Source: Bacillota bacterium (GTDB lineage: Bacteria > Bacillota > Sulfobacillia > JACIYH01). Taken from it: a stretch of DNA of 64,000 bases. Below the pieces are notes generated by a model. The model was given only the letters and a program-made list of their open reading frames with translations. It was not told where the DNA came from and ran no database searches. Shown here piece by piece: positions 46,624-55,301 of the stretch. Location: assembly GCA_040757085.1 (NCBI GenBank), contig JBFLXJ010000031.1:1-64000 (forward strand). The letters are read 5' to 3'. The translations under genes were made by a program, and so were the position numbers. Position 1 is the stretch's first letter. Each line of letters begins with the position of its first letter.

Positions 46624-47880
46624 TCAACCGCTTCCCGGGCCACCCTCCGAGAACAACCGCCGGTAAGCGCGGGGAGAAATCCCCTGCACTCGCCTAAAAA
46701 CTCGCGCGAAATAGTTTGGATCTCTGTAACCTACCTCAAATGCCACCTCAGCAATGCTGAGGCCAGTGCGGGCAAGCAACTCCTTCGCTTTCGCCACCCG
46801 TACGTTGGTGACGTAGGTCATAAACGGGATTCCCGTGTACGCCTTGAATACTCTGCAGAAATACTGCGGCTGCAGAAACACGGATCTCGCGATCGCTCTT
46901 GTCGTGATCGGGTCGGCATAGTGCTCCCTAACGTAGGCCATGGCGTCGAGCACAGCCCTGGTTGCCGTGACACCGATTGACCGGTGTTGACGCTGATATA
47001 GGCCCTCTCCGGTGGGCTTCCTCAAAGAGACGGGGTTTCTCGCCGCACCGTGCCCCGCTAGCCGCGCATCTCCAAGAACTGGTCGCCCCATGCTCCTGGA
47101 ACTACGCCCAGGGTACAGGCGGGCCCGCCCCCTGGGTGTCTCTCGCCGCCCACCAGGCAGATCGCCTTCTGCGAAACCGCTTTCGACAAGGGCCTTTAGC
47201 TTCGCCACCGCTAACGACGAGTCAGACCCGCTGGCCGCGATGGCAATCACGTGCCCCTTCCGCACATCGAGCTGAGACAACGCATTGAGGCTCTTTGCGT
47301 TCACTGTGCACGTATTACGCGTGAGACTGCGCACCCACACGGTGGCCTGAAATTGCGATGCCATACGCACAAAAGCGGCTGCCGCCATCGCATGAAGCCC
47401 GAGGGGATGAGACACGGTGACCACAGTCTCAACGTCCGGGATCACCCCGCCCGTAAGAGCTGGGTCCCCACACCCACCCACCCCGAGCTGAACCAGTTTG
47501 GGCGCTAAGGCCCCTCTCGCTTCGGCGGCCGCCTCCTCAAGCGTAGCACCGGCGGCAATTTGAGCAGCAGCTGCCACGGCCCCTTCAACCAGAGGCGCTT
47601 CGCAGAGCAATACGCGGGCCCGTCGGTCGCTCGGAAGTTCTTCGAGCACCATTTCTGTCGTAATGATCGCACTCCCCAAATCCACGAGCACCAGGGTGCC
47701 CTCGCTGGCCTGGGCCCGGTCCAGCGCCGTGCGCACCGAGTCAGGAGTAGTACCCAGGGTTGTCGCGTCAACAGCGCCGGCGGTGAGCACATTCACCCTT
47801 CCCCGGGTCACCTGTTCGACCAGCTCGCGCACCCCTTCGGCGAGTTTCGCACTATGCGAAACGATCACCAGGCTCACCAT
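46624..47880 (-). CDS. EIIA(DhaM-type)-HPr-AraC fusion transcriptional regulator
   Basis: The 418-residue protein joins two PTS modules to a DNA-binding domain. Residues 1-130 resemble the EIIA part of DhaM with VIVSHSAKLAEG (His9) and VDLGSAIITTEMV. Residues ~145-235 are HPr-like with HPLGLHAMAAAAF: the phosphate-accepting His is kept but the Arg-Pro after it is Met-Ala. An Arg/Gly-rich linker follows, then residues ~306-413 form an AraC/XylS double helix-turn-helix (ITTRAIARSVFLQPQYFCRV, LSIAEVAFEVGYRDPNYFAR). It leads the glycerol/dihydroxyacetone genes and is probably their activator, set by phosphorylation through EI/HPr/DhaM. The ATG at 47880 follows GGGGGC by seven bases. Confidence 0.85.
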   Translation of the reverse strand: MVSLVIVSHSAKLAEGVRELVEQVTRGRVNVLTAGAVDATTLGTTPDSVRTALDRAQASEGTLVLVDLGSAIITTEMVLEELPSDRRARVLLCEAPLVEGAVAAAAQIAAGATLEEAAAEARGALAPKLVQLGVGGCGDPALTGGVIPDVETVVTVSHPLGLHAMAAAAFVRMASQFQATVWVRSLTRNTCTVNAKSLNALSQLDVRKGHVIAIAASGSDSSLAVAKLKALVESGFAEGDLPGGRRETPRGRARLYPGRSSRSMGRPVLGDARLAGHGAARNPVSLRKPTGEGLYQRQHRSIGVTATRAVLDAMAYVREHYADPITTRAIARSVFLQPQYFCRVFKAYTGIPFMTYVTNVRVAKAKELLARTGLSIAEVAFEVGYRDPNYFARVFRRVQGISPRAYRRLFSEGGPGSG

Positions 47881-48140
47881 GCTAACAGCCCCCAGCAGTG
47901 GCAACCAAGGCGGCCCCCTCCCATGCCCGGAACCGCCCATCGCGCAGGACTCCTTGCGGCCCGAACACGTGAGACCACAGCGTCCTCCGCGAACTTGCCC
48001 GGCAGTACCTTGCCCCGTGAACCGAACCAGTTTTCCCTGCCGATGAGGTGCGCCTGATTAACTATTTCCACATGCCTGGCTCTTTTCCTCCGTTTGTACG
48101 TGGTGGTGATTGCCGGCTCCGGTTAGACCGCCCTCGGCCA
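47881..48140. other. Upstream region of the PTS-AraC regulator gene
   Basis: With the terminator that follows, about 330 bases carry no gene. This part should contain the regulator promoter. An AT-rich patch around 48055-48075 (minus-strand reading GGAAATAGTTAATCAGG) is the most likely place, but no -35/-10 pair is convincing. Confidence 0.3.
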
Positions 48141-48173
48141 GAAAAGAAGGGGCACCTGTTCAAGGGCGCCCCC
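48141..48173 (-). terminator. Rho-independent terminator of the multihaem cytochrome gene
   Basis: On the minus strand GGGGCGCC and GGTGCCCC form an 8-base stem with one G-U pair and a loop of about eight bases, followed by TTCTTTTC. It stands about 40 bases after the cytochrome stop at 48212 and would insulate the glycerol locus from it. Confidence 0.7.
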
Positions 48174-48211
48174 GGTCTGCACGCGTCAATTATCGCACGG
48201 AGCAAATGTGG

Positions 48212-49903
48212 TTACTTGCCTCCCGGATGCACCTCCGGCGCGTTCTTCGCTGCCCAGTCCTTGTCCCTGGCAGCATGGCATTGCAGGCAGGCGAAGTCCA
48301 GGGTTACGTACTCCCGTGCGAATTTGCCATCTTCGGTAAACATGCTCTGGCTGGGGTCAGTATTGATGCGGAACAGGTGGGTGCGTACGTCACCCTTGTT
48401 GGGGCCCAACACGGCCGCCGACCTGGTAGCGAACGGCATGTGGCAGTCCACACACTCGACTCCCGAGCGTTGCATTACGCTACCAGAATAGGCCGTTGCT
48501 ACGTCAGAGTGGCAATCAACACAGGTCTTCCGGATCGAGAACTCCGCTTTCTTGTGCGGGTCGTGGCAGGCGACACAATCGAGGCCCGCATGCGGGCTGG
48601 CCAGTAGTTCGTTGTACTGTTCGTGATGCTGGATGAACCCGTTGCTGGCCGGTATCTTCCCCGGGTCGCCGCGGACATGACACCTGCCACACAGGCTGGC
48701 TGACCTGTCCACCTTAACCGCAGACTTATCGCCGCCCCGGATGACGTGATCAGCAGCCGGCCCGTGGCACCCCTCGCACTGGATCCCCGGGAAAACCCAG
48801 CTGCCAGTGATCCCGGGCCGGCCATCCTGGTTCCCTTCCTTGGTGTAGCCCGTGGTATGACAGCTACCGCAGCCGTACGCCTTCTTCGTGCCGGCTTCGT
48901 AGTCCGACCATCGACCGGTCATCAGGTTGTACTGGTTCCGGCCGGCCTGACCTCCGGCAGCGGTGATGATGTACCCGTCCTTGTCCAGGTAGCGTGCCTT
49001 CCACTTATAGCCTCCCACCACGTAAGAAATGTCCTTCCAGCTGTAGCCCGATGGGAGGGGTATCTGCGCTTTCATGGCCTCTGCAGCCGGACGGAGCTTG
49101 TACCCGTGCCCGGCCACCCTGAAATCGTTGTACTCCCTGGCGTGACACGAAACGCATGACTCAGTGCCTGCGTATTTGAGGGCATCGGCCAGGGGACTCG
49201 TGGAGACCCGCACCGTGTACAGCGCCTCATCCCATCCGACCTGGGCGCCCACACCTTCGCTGACGAAACGCAGCGGCACCAGCACCCGGCCCGCCACGAC
49301 CTGCGCCGGCACGTCCAGGGCTACCGTTTTCCCATTGAGGACAGCCTGCTTTTTCCCGACGGTGAGTTCAAGCTTTCGTTCACCCTTCACCACACTGACC
49401 TTTCTGGTGTCCGGGTTCCACAGCACTTCAGCCCCTAGGGCCTCAAACAGAACCCGCAGGGGCACCAGGGTCCGCCCGTTCACCACGACTGCCTCGCTCG
49501 GTTCCAATCGCTTCCCGTCGACGTACACAGTGACCGGCAGGGATACTGACTTGGCAGGCAGTTGCGACGCGTCCGGGCTGGGCTTGCCGGCCGCTGGCTT
49601 GCTGGTCGGATCTCCGGGGAACGTGAGCGCCTTGATCTCGACCAGGTTGCTGAATCCATCCCCATCGGAATCGTTGGCCTCGACCCTGGTGTACTGCATG
49701 CCCACCCTGGCCAGGTCGTTCCCGTAAGCATTGAGCTTCAAATCCGGTGTGTGGCAGGTAACACAGGCAGCCAAACGGGAGCCCTTCACCCCGGGATACG
49801 CCTCTGCGAAGGAGCCCACGTAGGCGGATTTCCCGAGTACAACCGGGGTGCCTAGAGCTGTCATCAAGAGCACCGCCGCGAGGATAGCAATGGCCCTTCT
49901 CAC
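48212..49903 (-). CDS. Exported nine-haem c-type cytochrome with inserted copper-amine-oxidase-type domain
   Basis: The 563-residue protein starts with a signal peptide (AIAILAAVLLMTALGTPVVLG). It carries nine CxxCH haem sites: CVTCH near residue 47, then CVSCH, CGSCH, CEGCH, CGRCH, CVACH, CVDCH, CVDCH and CLQCH between ~248 and ~543. Between the first and second lie a calcium-binding-type loop NDSDGDGFSNLVEI and residues ~121-231 that match the copper amine oxidase N-terminal (stalk) domain, with VNGRTLVPLRVLFEALGAEV and VAGRVLVPLRFVSEGVGAQV. It is probably an extracytoplasmic electron carrier held to the wall. The GTG at 49903 follows AAGGAGG. It lies alone, with a terminator behind it. Confidence 0.9.
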   Translation of the reverse strand: MRRAIAILAAVLLMTALGTPVVLGKSAYVGSFAEAYPGVKGSRLAACVTCHTPDLKLNAYGNDLARVGMQYTRVEANDSDGDGFSNLVEIKALTFPGDPTSKPAAGKPSPDASQLPAKSVSLPVTVYVDGKRLEPSEAVVVNGRTLVPLRVLFEALGAEVLWNPDTRKVSVVKGERKLELTVGKKQAVLNGKTVALDVPAQVVAGRVLVPLRFVSEGVGAQVGWDEALYTVRVSTSPLADALKYAGTESCVSCHAREYNDFRVAGHGYKLRPAAEAMKAQIPLPSGYSWKDISYVVGGYKWKARYLDKDGYIITAAGGQAGRNQYNLMTGRWSDYEAGTKKAYGCGSCHTTGYTKEGNQDGRPGITGSWVFPGIQCEGCHGPAADHVIRGGDKSAVKVDRSASLCGRCHVRGDPGKIPASNGFIQHHEQYNELLASPHAGLDCVACHDPHKKAEFSIRKTCVDCHSDVATAYSGSVMQRSGVECVDCHMPFATRSAAVLGPNKGDVRTHLFRINTDPSQSMFTEDGKFAREYVTLDFACLQCHAARDKDWAAKNAPEVHPGGK

Positions 49904-50243
49904 TCCTCTCTCCCCTCCTTTCGTGAACGCTATCACTTGGCAAGAATTTAACCGGGCAACCATGATTATCCTTCCTTGCTACTATTTTGCTTCTCAATAA
50001 CCCATAATGGTCCGTTATATCGTCCGCAATGCGCGGGCCCTACCCGCGGCGCCGGGCCGCAACAAAATGCGAAGCGGGCCGCACCGGAGAACTGCTGGCC
50101 CCGGCACGCCCCGCTCACCGGGCGTGTGGACACGGCGGGCAAGGGGCGCTCCGCACCCCGCCCGCCCTGTGCAACATAGGCCTTCCTGACATCTTCCTCT
50201 TCCGGGGGGCACCAGGGAGCCGCCGATCCCCCCGCGGCCGCCC
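49904..50243. other. 340-base region between the cytochrome and rubrerythrin genes
   Basis: No supported gene. The part next to the cytochrome (49950-50035) is unusually AT-rich for this window and probably holds the cytochrome promoter, though no -35/-10 pair stands out. The remainder (50040-50240) is very GC-rich with several short inverted repeats and no clear terminator for rubrerythrin. Confidence 0.4.
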
Positions 50244-50756
50244 TCAGTAATTCTCCGCCGCAGGCTCGTAGAAGGCACGCGGGTGGGCGCAGGCCGGGCA
50301 TACCTCGGGTGCTTCCGTCCCCTCGAACACGTAACCGCAGTTACGGCAGCGCCAGCGAATGGGCTGTGCACGGCGGAATACCGTGCCCTCCTTCACCCGG
50401 GCCAGAAGCTGGCGGTAGCGCTGCTCGTGAGCCTCCTCCACCCTGGCCACTTCTTCGAACAACCAGGCTATCTCCTCGAACCCCTCCTGGCGGGCCTCCC
50501 GGGCAAAGTCCCGGTACATGGTGGTCCACTCGTAGTTTTCTCCCTGCGCCGCCGCTTCCAGGTTGGCCGCAGTATCGCCGATCAGGCCCAGGGCCCTCGC
50601 CCACAGCTTGGCGTGTTCCTTTTCGTTCTCCGCCGTCTCCAAGAAAATGGCAGCAATCTGTTCGAAACCTTCCTTCCTGGCCACCGACGCGAAGAACGTG
50701 TAGCGCGAACGGGCCTCCGACTCCCCGACAAGGCATTGCCGCCTCCTGCCAAGCAC
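50244..50756 (-). CDS. Rubrerythrin
   Basis: The ~170-residue protein has a diiron four-helix part ([56 protein letters not shown]) and a C-terminal rubredoxin domain ([12 protein letters not shown] and [13 protein letters not shown]). It reduces hydrogen peroxide in anaerobes. The N-terminus is uncertain: the conserved stretch before GES (usually NLLKAFAGES) is missing in this frame. AGGAGG followed by ATG occurs in another frame just there, and one extra G near 50730 would restore [14 protein letters not shown] frameshift or sequence error is possible. The start at GTG 50756 is a placeholder. Confidence 0.8.
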   Translation of the reverse strand: MLGRRRQCLVGESEARSRYTFFASVARKEGFEQIAAIFLETAENEKEHAKLWARALGLIGDTAANLEAAAQGENYEWTTMYRDFAREARQEGFEEIAWLFEEVARVEEAHEQRYRQLLARVKEGTVFRRAQPIRWRCRNCGYVFEGTEAPEVCPACAHPRAFYEPAAENY

Positions 50757-50898
50757 CGCGCCGGCACATTCCGCTGCGGATGCCTCACGGACCGCGTTCG
50801 GGTATGCCCACCATATTTTTTGGTGCTGACAAAGGAATTTTGGAGGCGAACGGCGAATATGTTGATTCGGCATCCGCTGGTACGGAGCAACGGGGGTG

Positions 50899-51597
50899 AT
50901 GGGAGTGTGCCAGCTCGTCGACCCGGAGAGGTCGCCCCTGGTCCCTGTGCTAAAGGCCCTTCACGGGACGCTGGGGTCGTGCTTCGAAGGGGTACTCCAC
51001 GATCTGAGCGATCCCGAACGGTCTCTGGTGTACATCGTGGGCAACGTCACCGGACGGTCGGTCGGAGCTCCCGTTACCGACCTCGTCCTCAGGGCCCTGC
51101 GTACGTATGGGGATGCAGCCCCTGACCTGGTGGGTTACGAGACGCGCACCCGGGATGGGCGGCGCCTCAAGTCAAGCACGGTTTTCCTGCGTGATCCCGA
51201 CTCGGGGAAAATCGTGGGTTGCCTGTGCCTCAACGTAGATCTCACCAGGTTCGACCTGGCCGCTGCCACACTCCAGGAGCTGGCCTCCACTTCCAGCCCC
51301 GACGCAGTGCTGTTCGCGGAAGGCCAGCCGGGCGAGAAGGTCGAGACATTTGCGGGAACCGTCGAGGAAGTGCTGGCCCAGCTGGTGGAGCAGGCCCTGG
51401 CCAGAATGGGCAAGCCCGTTCCCATGATGGATCGGGAAGACAAGCTCCGGGTGGTGCAGCAGCTTGACCGCAGGGGAGCGTTCCTCATCCGGGGGGCAGT
51501 GGAGTATGTGGCCAGCATGCTGGGGGTATCGAAGTACACCGTCTATTCATACCTGGAGGAGTCCCGGGTCCCCAGGGGGGAGTCGTTCCTCAAGTAG
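50899..51597 (+). CDS. YheO/DauR-type transcriptional regulator
   Basis: The 232-residue protein has a PAS-like sensor half ([21 protein letters not shown], then [20 protein letters not shown]) and a C-terminal helix-turn-helix ([25 protein letters not shown]) characteristic of the YheO family. DauR, a member, controls D-arginine use in Pseudomonas. Here the regulator heads a plus-strand set of a PLP enzyme, RidA, an amino acid racemase and a symporter, so it likely controls them with an amino-acid-type effector. ATG 50899 is used; the adjacent GTG 50896 is possible. Confidence 0.85.
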   Translation: MGVCQLVDPERSPLVPVLKALHGTLGSCFEGVLHDLSDPERSLVYIVGNVTGRSVGAPVTDLVLRALRTYGDAAPDLVGYETRTRDGRRLKSSTVFLRDPDSGKIVGCLCLNVDLTRFDLAAATLQELASTSSPDAVLFAEGQPGEKVETFAGTVEEVLAQLVEQALARMGKPVPMMDREDKLRVVQQLDRRGAFLIRGAVEYVASMLGVSKYTVYSYLEESRVPRGESFLK

Positions 51598-51638
51598 CTA
51601 TGCCGGGGAAATGTGCCGGGTGAGGAGGGGTATCGATC

Positions 51639-52844
51639 ATGCCCAGTTTTGCCACGCACCTGGAATGCGCGCGTTGCGGTAGCGTTCACGACCTCACGCA
51701 CGAGCAGCATCTCTGCCCGTGCGGTGGTCCCCTTCTGGTGAGGTACGACCTCCAGGGGATCAAGAAGGCGGTCGGGAAGGAGGGCCTGGCGGGACGGGAG
51801 GCGTCCCTATGGCGGTACCGGGAATTCCTCCCCGTGGAGGATGACTCGCGGGTCGTGACCATGGGAGAAGGGTGGACTCCCCTTTTGCCCCTGCGCCGCT
51901 GGGGGGCAAAGCGCGGCTTCAGTCGCGTGTATCTCAAGGATGAGGGTCGCAATCCAACCGGGACATTCAAGAGCCGGGGCGCCGCTGTGGGGGTCACCAG
52001 GGCGCTGGAACTCGGCGCCCGGGATATCGCCATGCCCACCGCAGGAAATGCGGGGGGCGCCTGGTCGCTGTACGCGGCCCGCGCGGGGCTGCGGGCCCAC
52101 ATAGCCATGCCCAAGGACGCTCCCGTCGGCGCTGTGAAAGAATGCGTGATGGCAGGTGCTCGGGTATACCTCATCGATGGCCTCATTTCCGACGCGGGTA
52201 AGTTCATCGCCCGCGGGATAGCGAAGCACGGGTGGTACGATGCCTCCACGCTCAAAGAGCCATACCGCATTGAGGGCAAGAAGACGATGGGCCTTGAGCT
52301 GGCCGAGCAGTTCGGGTGGAACCTGCCCGACGTGGTGCTGTACCCGTGCGGCGGCGGTGTGGGCTTGATCGGGATGTGGAAGGCCTTCGATGAGCTCGAA
52401 GAGGTGGGATGGATCGGGAGAAAGCGGCCTCGCCTGGTGGCGGTGCAGGCCGAGGGATGCGCTCCCATCGTGAAGGCGTTTGAAGAGGGGAAGGCGGAGT
52501 CGGAGTTCTTTGCCGGTGCGCAGACCATTGCCGGGGGCATCCGGGTGCCCAAGGCACTGGGGGACTTCCTGGTCCTGCGCGCCGTCCGCGAAACGGGCGG
52601 GGCCGCCGTCGCGGTCAGCGATGCGGAGCTACTGCGAGCCATGCGGGAGCTGGCTGAAGAGGAGGGACTCTTCATATGCCCCGAGGGAGCCGCAACGCTG
52701 GCTGGTCTTGTGCACATGAGGGATGCCGGGCTGGTGGACCCGGACGAGCGCATCGTGCTGTTTAACACCGGCAGCGGCCTGAAGTACACCGATCTCGTCG
52801 AGACCGATCTGCCGGTTCTGTCCGGTGACTCCGGACCCGAATAA
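51639..52844 (+). CDS. Threonine synthase-like PLP-dependent enzyme
   Basis: The 401-residue protein has an N-terminal zinc-ribbon-like start (LECARCGSVHDL, CPCGGPLL), then a fold-type II PLP core with NPTGTFKSRGAAVG (PLP-binding Lys) and PTAGNAGGAWSLYAARAG, VLYPCGGGVGLIGMWKA and LFNTGSGLKY. By layout it is a threonine synthase, but no homoserine genes are nearby. Its neighbours RidA, Asp/Glu racemase and dicarboxylate symporter suggest an amino-acid eliminating or ammonia-releasing role instead. Both are open. GAGGAGGGG lies upstream of the ATG. Confidence 0.85.
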   Translation: MPSFATHLECARCGSVHDLTHEQHLCPCGGPLLVRYDLQGIKKAVGKEGLAGREASLWRYREFLPVEDDSRVVTMGEGWTPLLPLRRWGAKRGFSRVYLKDEGRNPTGTFKSRGAAVGVTRALELGARDIAMPTAGNAGGAWSLYAARAGLRAHIAMPKDAPVGAVKECVMAGARVYLIDGLISDAGKFIARGIAKHGWYDASTLKEPYRIEGKKTMGLELAEQFGWNLPDVVLYPCGGGVGLIGMWKAFDELEEVGWIGRKRPRLVAVQAEGCAPIVKAFEEGKAESEFFAGAQTIAGGIRVPKALGDFLVLRAVRETGGAAVAVSDAELLRAMRELAEEEGLFICPEGAATLAGLVHMRDAGLVDPDERIVLFNTGSGLKYTDLVETDLPVLSGDSGPE

Positions 52845-52861
52845 CTGCGGGGGGTGCTACG

Positions 52862-53266
52862 GTGGCAAGGGAGCTCGTTTGCACTGAGAATGCGCCGATA
52901 CCTGTGGGCCCCTACTCGCAGGCGGCGATCAGCGGGGGGTTCGTGTGCACGGCCGGCCAGCTGGGGCTTGACCCCACAACGGGCAAGCTGGTTGGCCCCG
53001 GCGTGGAAGAGCAGACGGAGAGGGCCTTGCTGAACCTGAAGGCCATCCTGGAAGCAGCGGGTAGTTCCCTCGATATGGTGGTCAAGGTGACGGTTTTCCT
53101 GGCAGATATGAGCCTGTTCGGGGCCATGAACGGGGTGTACCAGCGCTTCTTCGGAGCCGCTCCCCCGGCGCGCACCTGCGTGGCGGTGGCGGCGCTGCCC
53201 ATGGGGGCGCTGGTGGAAGTCGAGGCCATTGCGGTAAAGGTCGATGGCCAGGAGGGGTCCGCATGA
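52862..53266 (+). CDS. ridA: RidA-family enamine/imine deaminase
   Basis: The 134-residue protein has the RidA pattern: APIPVGPYSQAAISGGFVCTAGQLG, VEEQTERALLNLKAILEAAG, VVKVTVFLADM, and ARTCVAVAALPMGALVEVEAIAV, whose Arg binds the carboxylate of the substrate. It hydrolyses reactive 2-aminoacrylate or related enamines made by PLP enzymes. Its GTG start lies 17 bases after the PLP enzyme stop and follows a GGGGGG stretch by about seven bases. This supports an elimination reaction by the upstream enzyme. Confidence 0.92.
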   Translation: MARELVCTENAPIPVGPYSQAAISGGFVCTAGQLGLDPTTGKLVGPGVEEQTERALLNLKAILEAAGSSLDMVVKVTVFLADMSLFGAMNGVYQRFFGAAPPARTCVAVAALPMGALVEVEAIAVKVDGQEGSA

Positions 53267-53994
53267 CGGTCCGGCCCAAAGACAAGGTGGTGGGCATCCT
53301 GGGGGGCATGGGCCCGGCGGCGACGCTGGACCTGCTGAGTAAGGTGCTCCGGCACACACCGGCCACCAGAGACCAGGAGCACCTCCGGATCCTGGTCGAC
53401 ATCAACCCCAAGGTCCCGGACCGAGTTGCGGCCATCCTGGAGGGAGGAGAAGACCCTGGTCCGGTGCTCGTGGAGATGGCCCGGGGGCTGGAGCGTATGG
53501 GGGCCGGGTTGCTGGCCATTGCCTGCAACACTGCCCACTACTGGTGGCAGGCCACTCAGGAGGCCGTCGGGGTACCGGTCCTCCACATGATCCGGGAAAC
53601 CGTCCGCTACCTGGAAGGGCTGGATCCCGTGCCCCGCACGGCCGGGCTACTGGCGAGCAACGCCGTGGTCAGGGTGGGGCTCTACCAGGAAGCCTTGCGG
53701 GATGCGGGCATAGAGGTTGTGGTTCCGAGCGACCCTGCCCAGGAGCGGGTGATGAGGGTGATCTGGGGCGTGAAAGGAGGGGAGGATCCCGGGAGCCTGC
53801 AATCTCTGCTGCGATCTGTAGCGGACGAAGTAGTCACGCGCGGTGCCCAGTGCGTAATAGCCGGTTGCACGGAGATTCCCATCGTACTGCCCTTTGTCGG
53901 AAACCTCGGAGTTCCCGTGGTGGATGCCACTGACGTGCTGGCGCGCGCCATAGTGCGGGAGGCCATGGCAGTAAAGGAAGAATGCCAGCGGTAA
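53263..53994 (+). CDS. Aspartate/glutamate racemase family protein
   Basis: The 243-residue cofactor-independent racemase keeps both catalytic Cys, in IACNTAHYWW and IAGCTEIPIVLPF, and has the N-terminal VVGILGGMGPAATLDLLSKVL of aspartate racemases. It interconverts the L- and D-forms of aspartate, glutamate or a relative. Its ATG overlaps the RidA stop by four bases. Together with the symporter downstream it may allow growth on D-dicarboxylic amino acids. Confidence 0.9.
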   Translation: MTVRPKDKVVGILGGMGPAATLDLLSKVLRHTPATRDQEHLRILVDINPKVPDRVAAILEGGEDPGPVLVEMARGLERMGAGLLAIACNTAHYWWQATQEAVGVPVLHMIRETVRYLEGLDPVPRTAGLLASNAVVRVGLYQEALRDAGIEVVVPSDPAQERVMRVIWGVKGGEDPGSLQSLLRSVADEVVTRGAQCVIAGCTEIPIVLPFVGNLGVPVVDATDVLARAIVREAMAVKEECQR

Positions 53995-54018
53995 GGGGGA
54001 AAGGAGGTCGTGGGGGAG

Positions 54019-55242
54019 ATGAACGGCAAGGTTCGGTTTCCGCTGACCGCGCAGATATTCGTAGGCATGGTCCTGGGTATCATCGTCGGCGGCGTGATCG
54101 GCCCGCCTGCCGGGTCGATCAAATTCATCGGTGATATATTCATCAAACTCCTGCAGGTGGTAGTCATCCCGCTTATCTTTCTCGTGCTGGCGACAGGTAC
54201 CGCCAGTCTGGGTGACCCCCGCAAGATAGGGCGGCTGGGGGGCAAAGTGCTCCTCATCTACGAGTTCACCTCGTTGATTGCAATCACGCTGGGGCTCCTG
54301 CTGGCCAACCTGATCCAACCGGGCAAGGGCCTGCCCCAGCCCCCACCGGGGGCGGTAAAGCCGCCCACGCCCATGGGCGGGCTCCAGTTGTTCATGTCCA
54401 TCTTTCCCTCCAACCCCATCGACGCCATGGCCCGGGGCGACACCATGCAGGTGGTGGTGTTCGCCATCCTGTTTGGAGTGGCGCTGGGCATGGCGGGTGA
54501 GCGTGCCAGGGGTGTGATGAGGGCCCTTGAGCAACTGAACGAGGTGTTCCTGCACCTCGTCCGGATAGTGGTGAGCCTGGCACCCTTCGGGGTGTTCGCC
54601 CTCATGGCATGGACCACCGGGACCATGGGCTTGCGTGTGCTCCTGCCGTTGGGGAAGTACCTGTTCGGTATTGCCCTGGCGTGCCTGTTCATGATCTTCA
54701 TCGTGAGCGGGCTTCTCGTGCGCTTTGTGGCCAAGCTCAGCGTGGTACAGTTCTTCCGTCATTCGTGGAACTACATGCTGGTGGCTTTCAGCACATGCAG
54801 CGCGGCGGCTGCCCTGCCTCTGGAGTTCCAGGCGGCGCAGAAGATGGGTATACGGCGCGAGATCTACAACTTCACCCTGCCGCTGGGCGCCATGAACCAG
54901 GACGGCACTGCCCTGTACCAGGCCATGGCGGCAGTCCTGATAGCGCAGTTCTTCGGCATCGACCTGACCTTCGCCCAGCAGTTCTTCGTCCTGCTGCTAG
55001 CCCTGCTGGCCTCTTCGGGCACTTTTGCCGTCCCCGGGGCGGGTCTGGTTACCCTGATGATCGTCCTGCGGGGTCTCGGGCTGCCCCTGGAAGGGATTGC
55101 CCTGGTGGCCGGTGTGGACCGCATAGCGGACATGTTCCGGACTACGCTGAACGTGGTCGACGACATGGCCTGCACGCTGGCGGTGGCTGCCACGGAGAAG
55201 GCGGTAAACCCCGACGTGTTCTACGGCCGCCAGCCGGAATGA
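54019..55242 (+). CDS. Dicarboxylate/amino acid:cation symporter (DAACS family)
   Basis: The 407-residue membrane protein of the GltP/DctA family has eight membrane helices and the re-entrant loops typical of the group: AFSTCSAAAALPLEFQAA for loop one, FTLPLGAMNQDGTALYQAMA for the Asn-Met-Asp-Gly-Thr substrate motif, and GVDRIADMFRTTLNVVDDMA at the C-terminus. It imports glutamate, aspartate or C4-dicarboxylates with sodium or protons. GTG 54010 sits too close to AAGGAGG; ATG 54019 is preferred. It ends the amino-acid set before a strong hairpin. Confidence 0.93.
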   Translation: MNGKVRFPLTAQIFVGMVLGIIVGGVIGPPAGSIKFIGDIFIKLLQVVVIPLIFLVLATGTASLGDPRKIGRLGGKVLLIYEFTSLIAITLGLLLANLIQPGKGLPQPPPGAVKPPTPMGGLQLFMSIFPSNPIDAMARGDTMQVVVFAILFGVALGMAGERARGVMRALEQLNEVFLHLVRIVVSLAPFGVFALMAWTTGTMGLRVLLPLGKYLFGIALACLFMIFIVSGLLVRFVAKLSVVQFFRHSWNYMLVAFSTCSAAAALPLEFQAAQKMGIRREIYNFTLPLGAMNQDGTALYQAMAAVLIAQFFGIDLTFAQQFFVLLLALLASSGTFAVPGAGLVTLMIVLRGLGLPLEGIALVAGVDRIADMFRTTLNVVDDMACTLAVAATEKAVNPDVFYGRQPE

Positions 55243-55301
55243 CCGGGCGCCGCACTACGCCAGTCTAGCATGGCCTGCAGGAGCAGGCCAGCGCACGAAC
55301 T

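Noticed and set aside
49966-50301. A 111-residue frame between the cytochrome and rubrerythrin genes
   Set aside because: It overlaps the end of rubrerythrin, has no ribosome site and a composition of Arg/Gly/Ala noise with an abrupt change in the AT-rich part.
50757-50898. Promoters in the divergent gap between rubrerythrin and the YheO-type gene
   Set aside because: TTGTCA on the minus strand is a possible -35 box but no -10 box at 16-18 bases fits; on the plus strand no pair was convincing.
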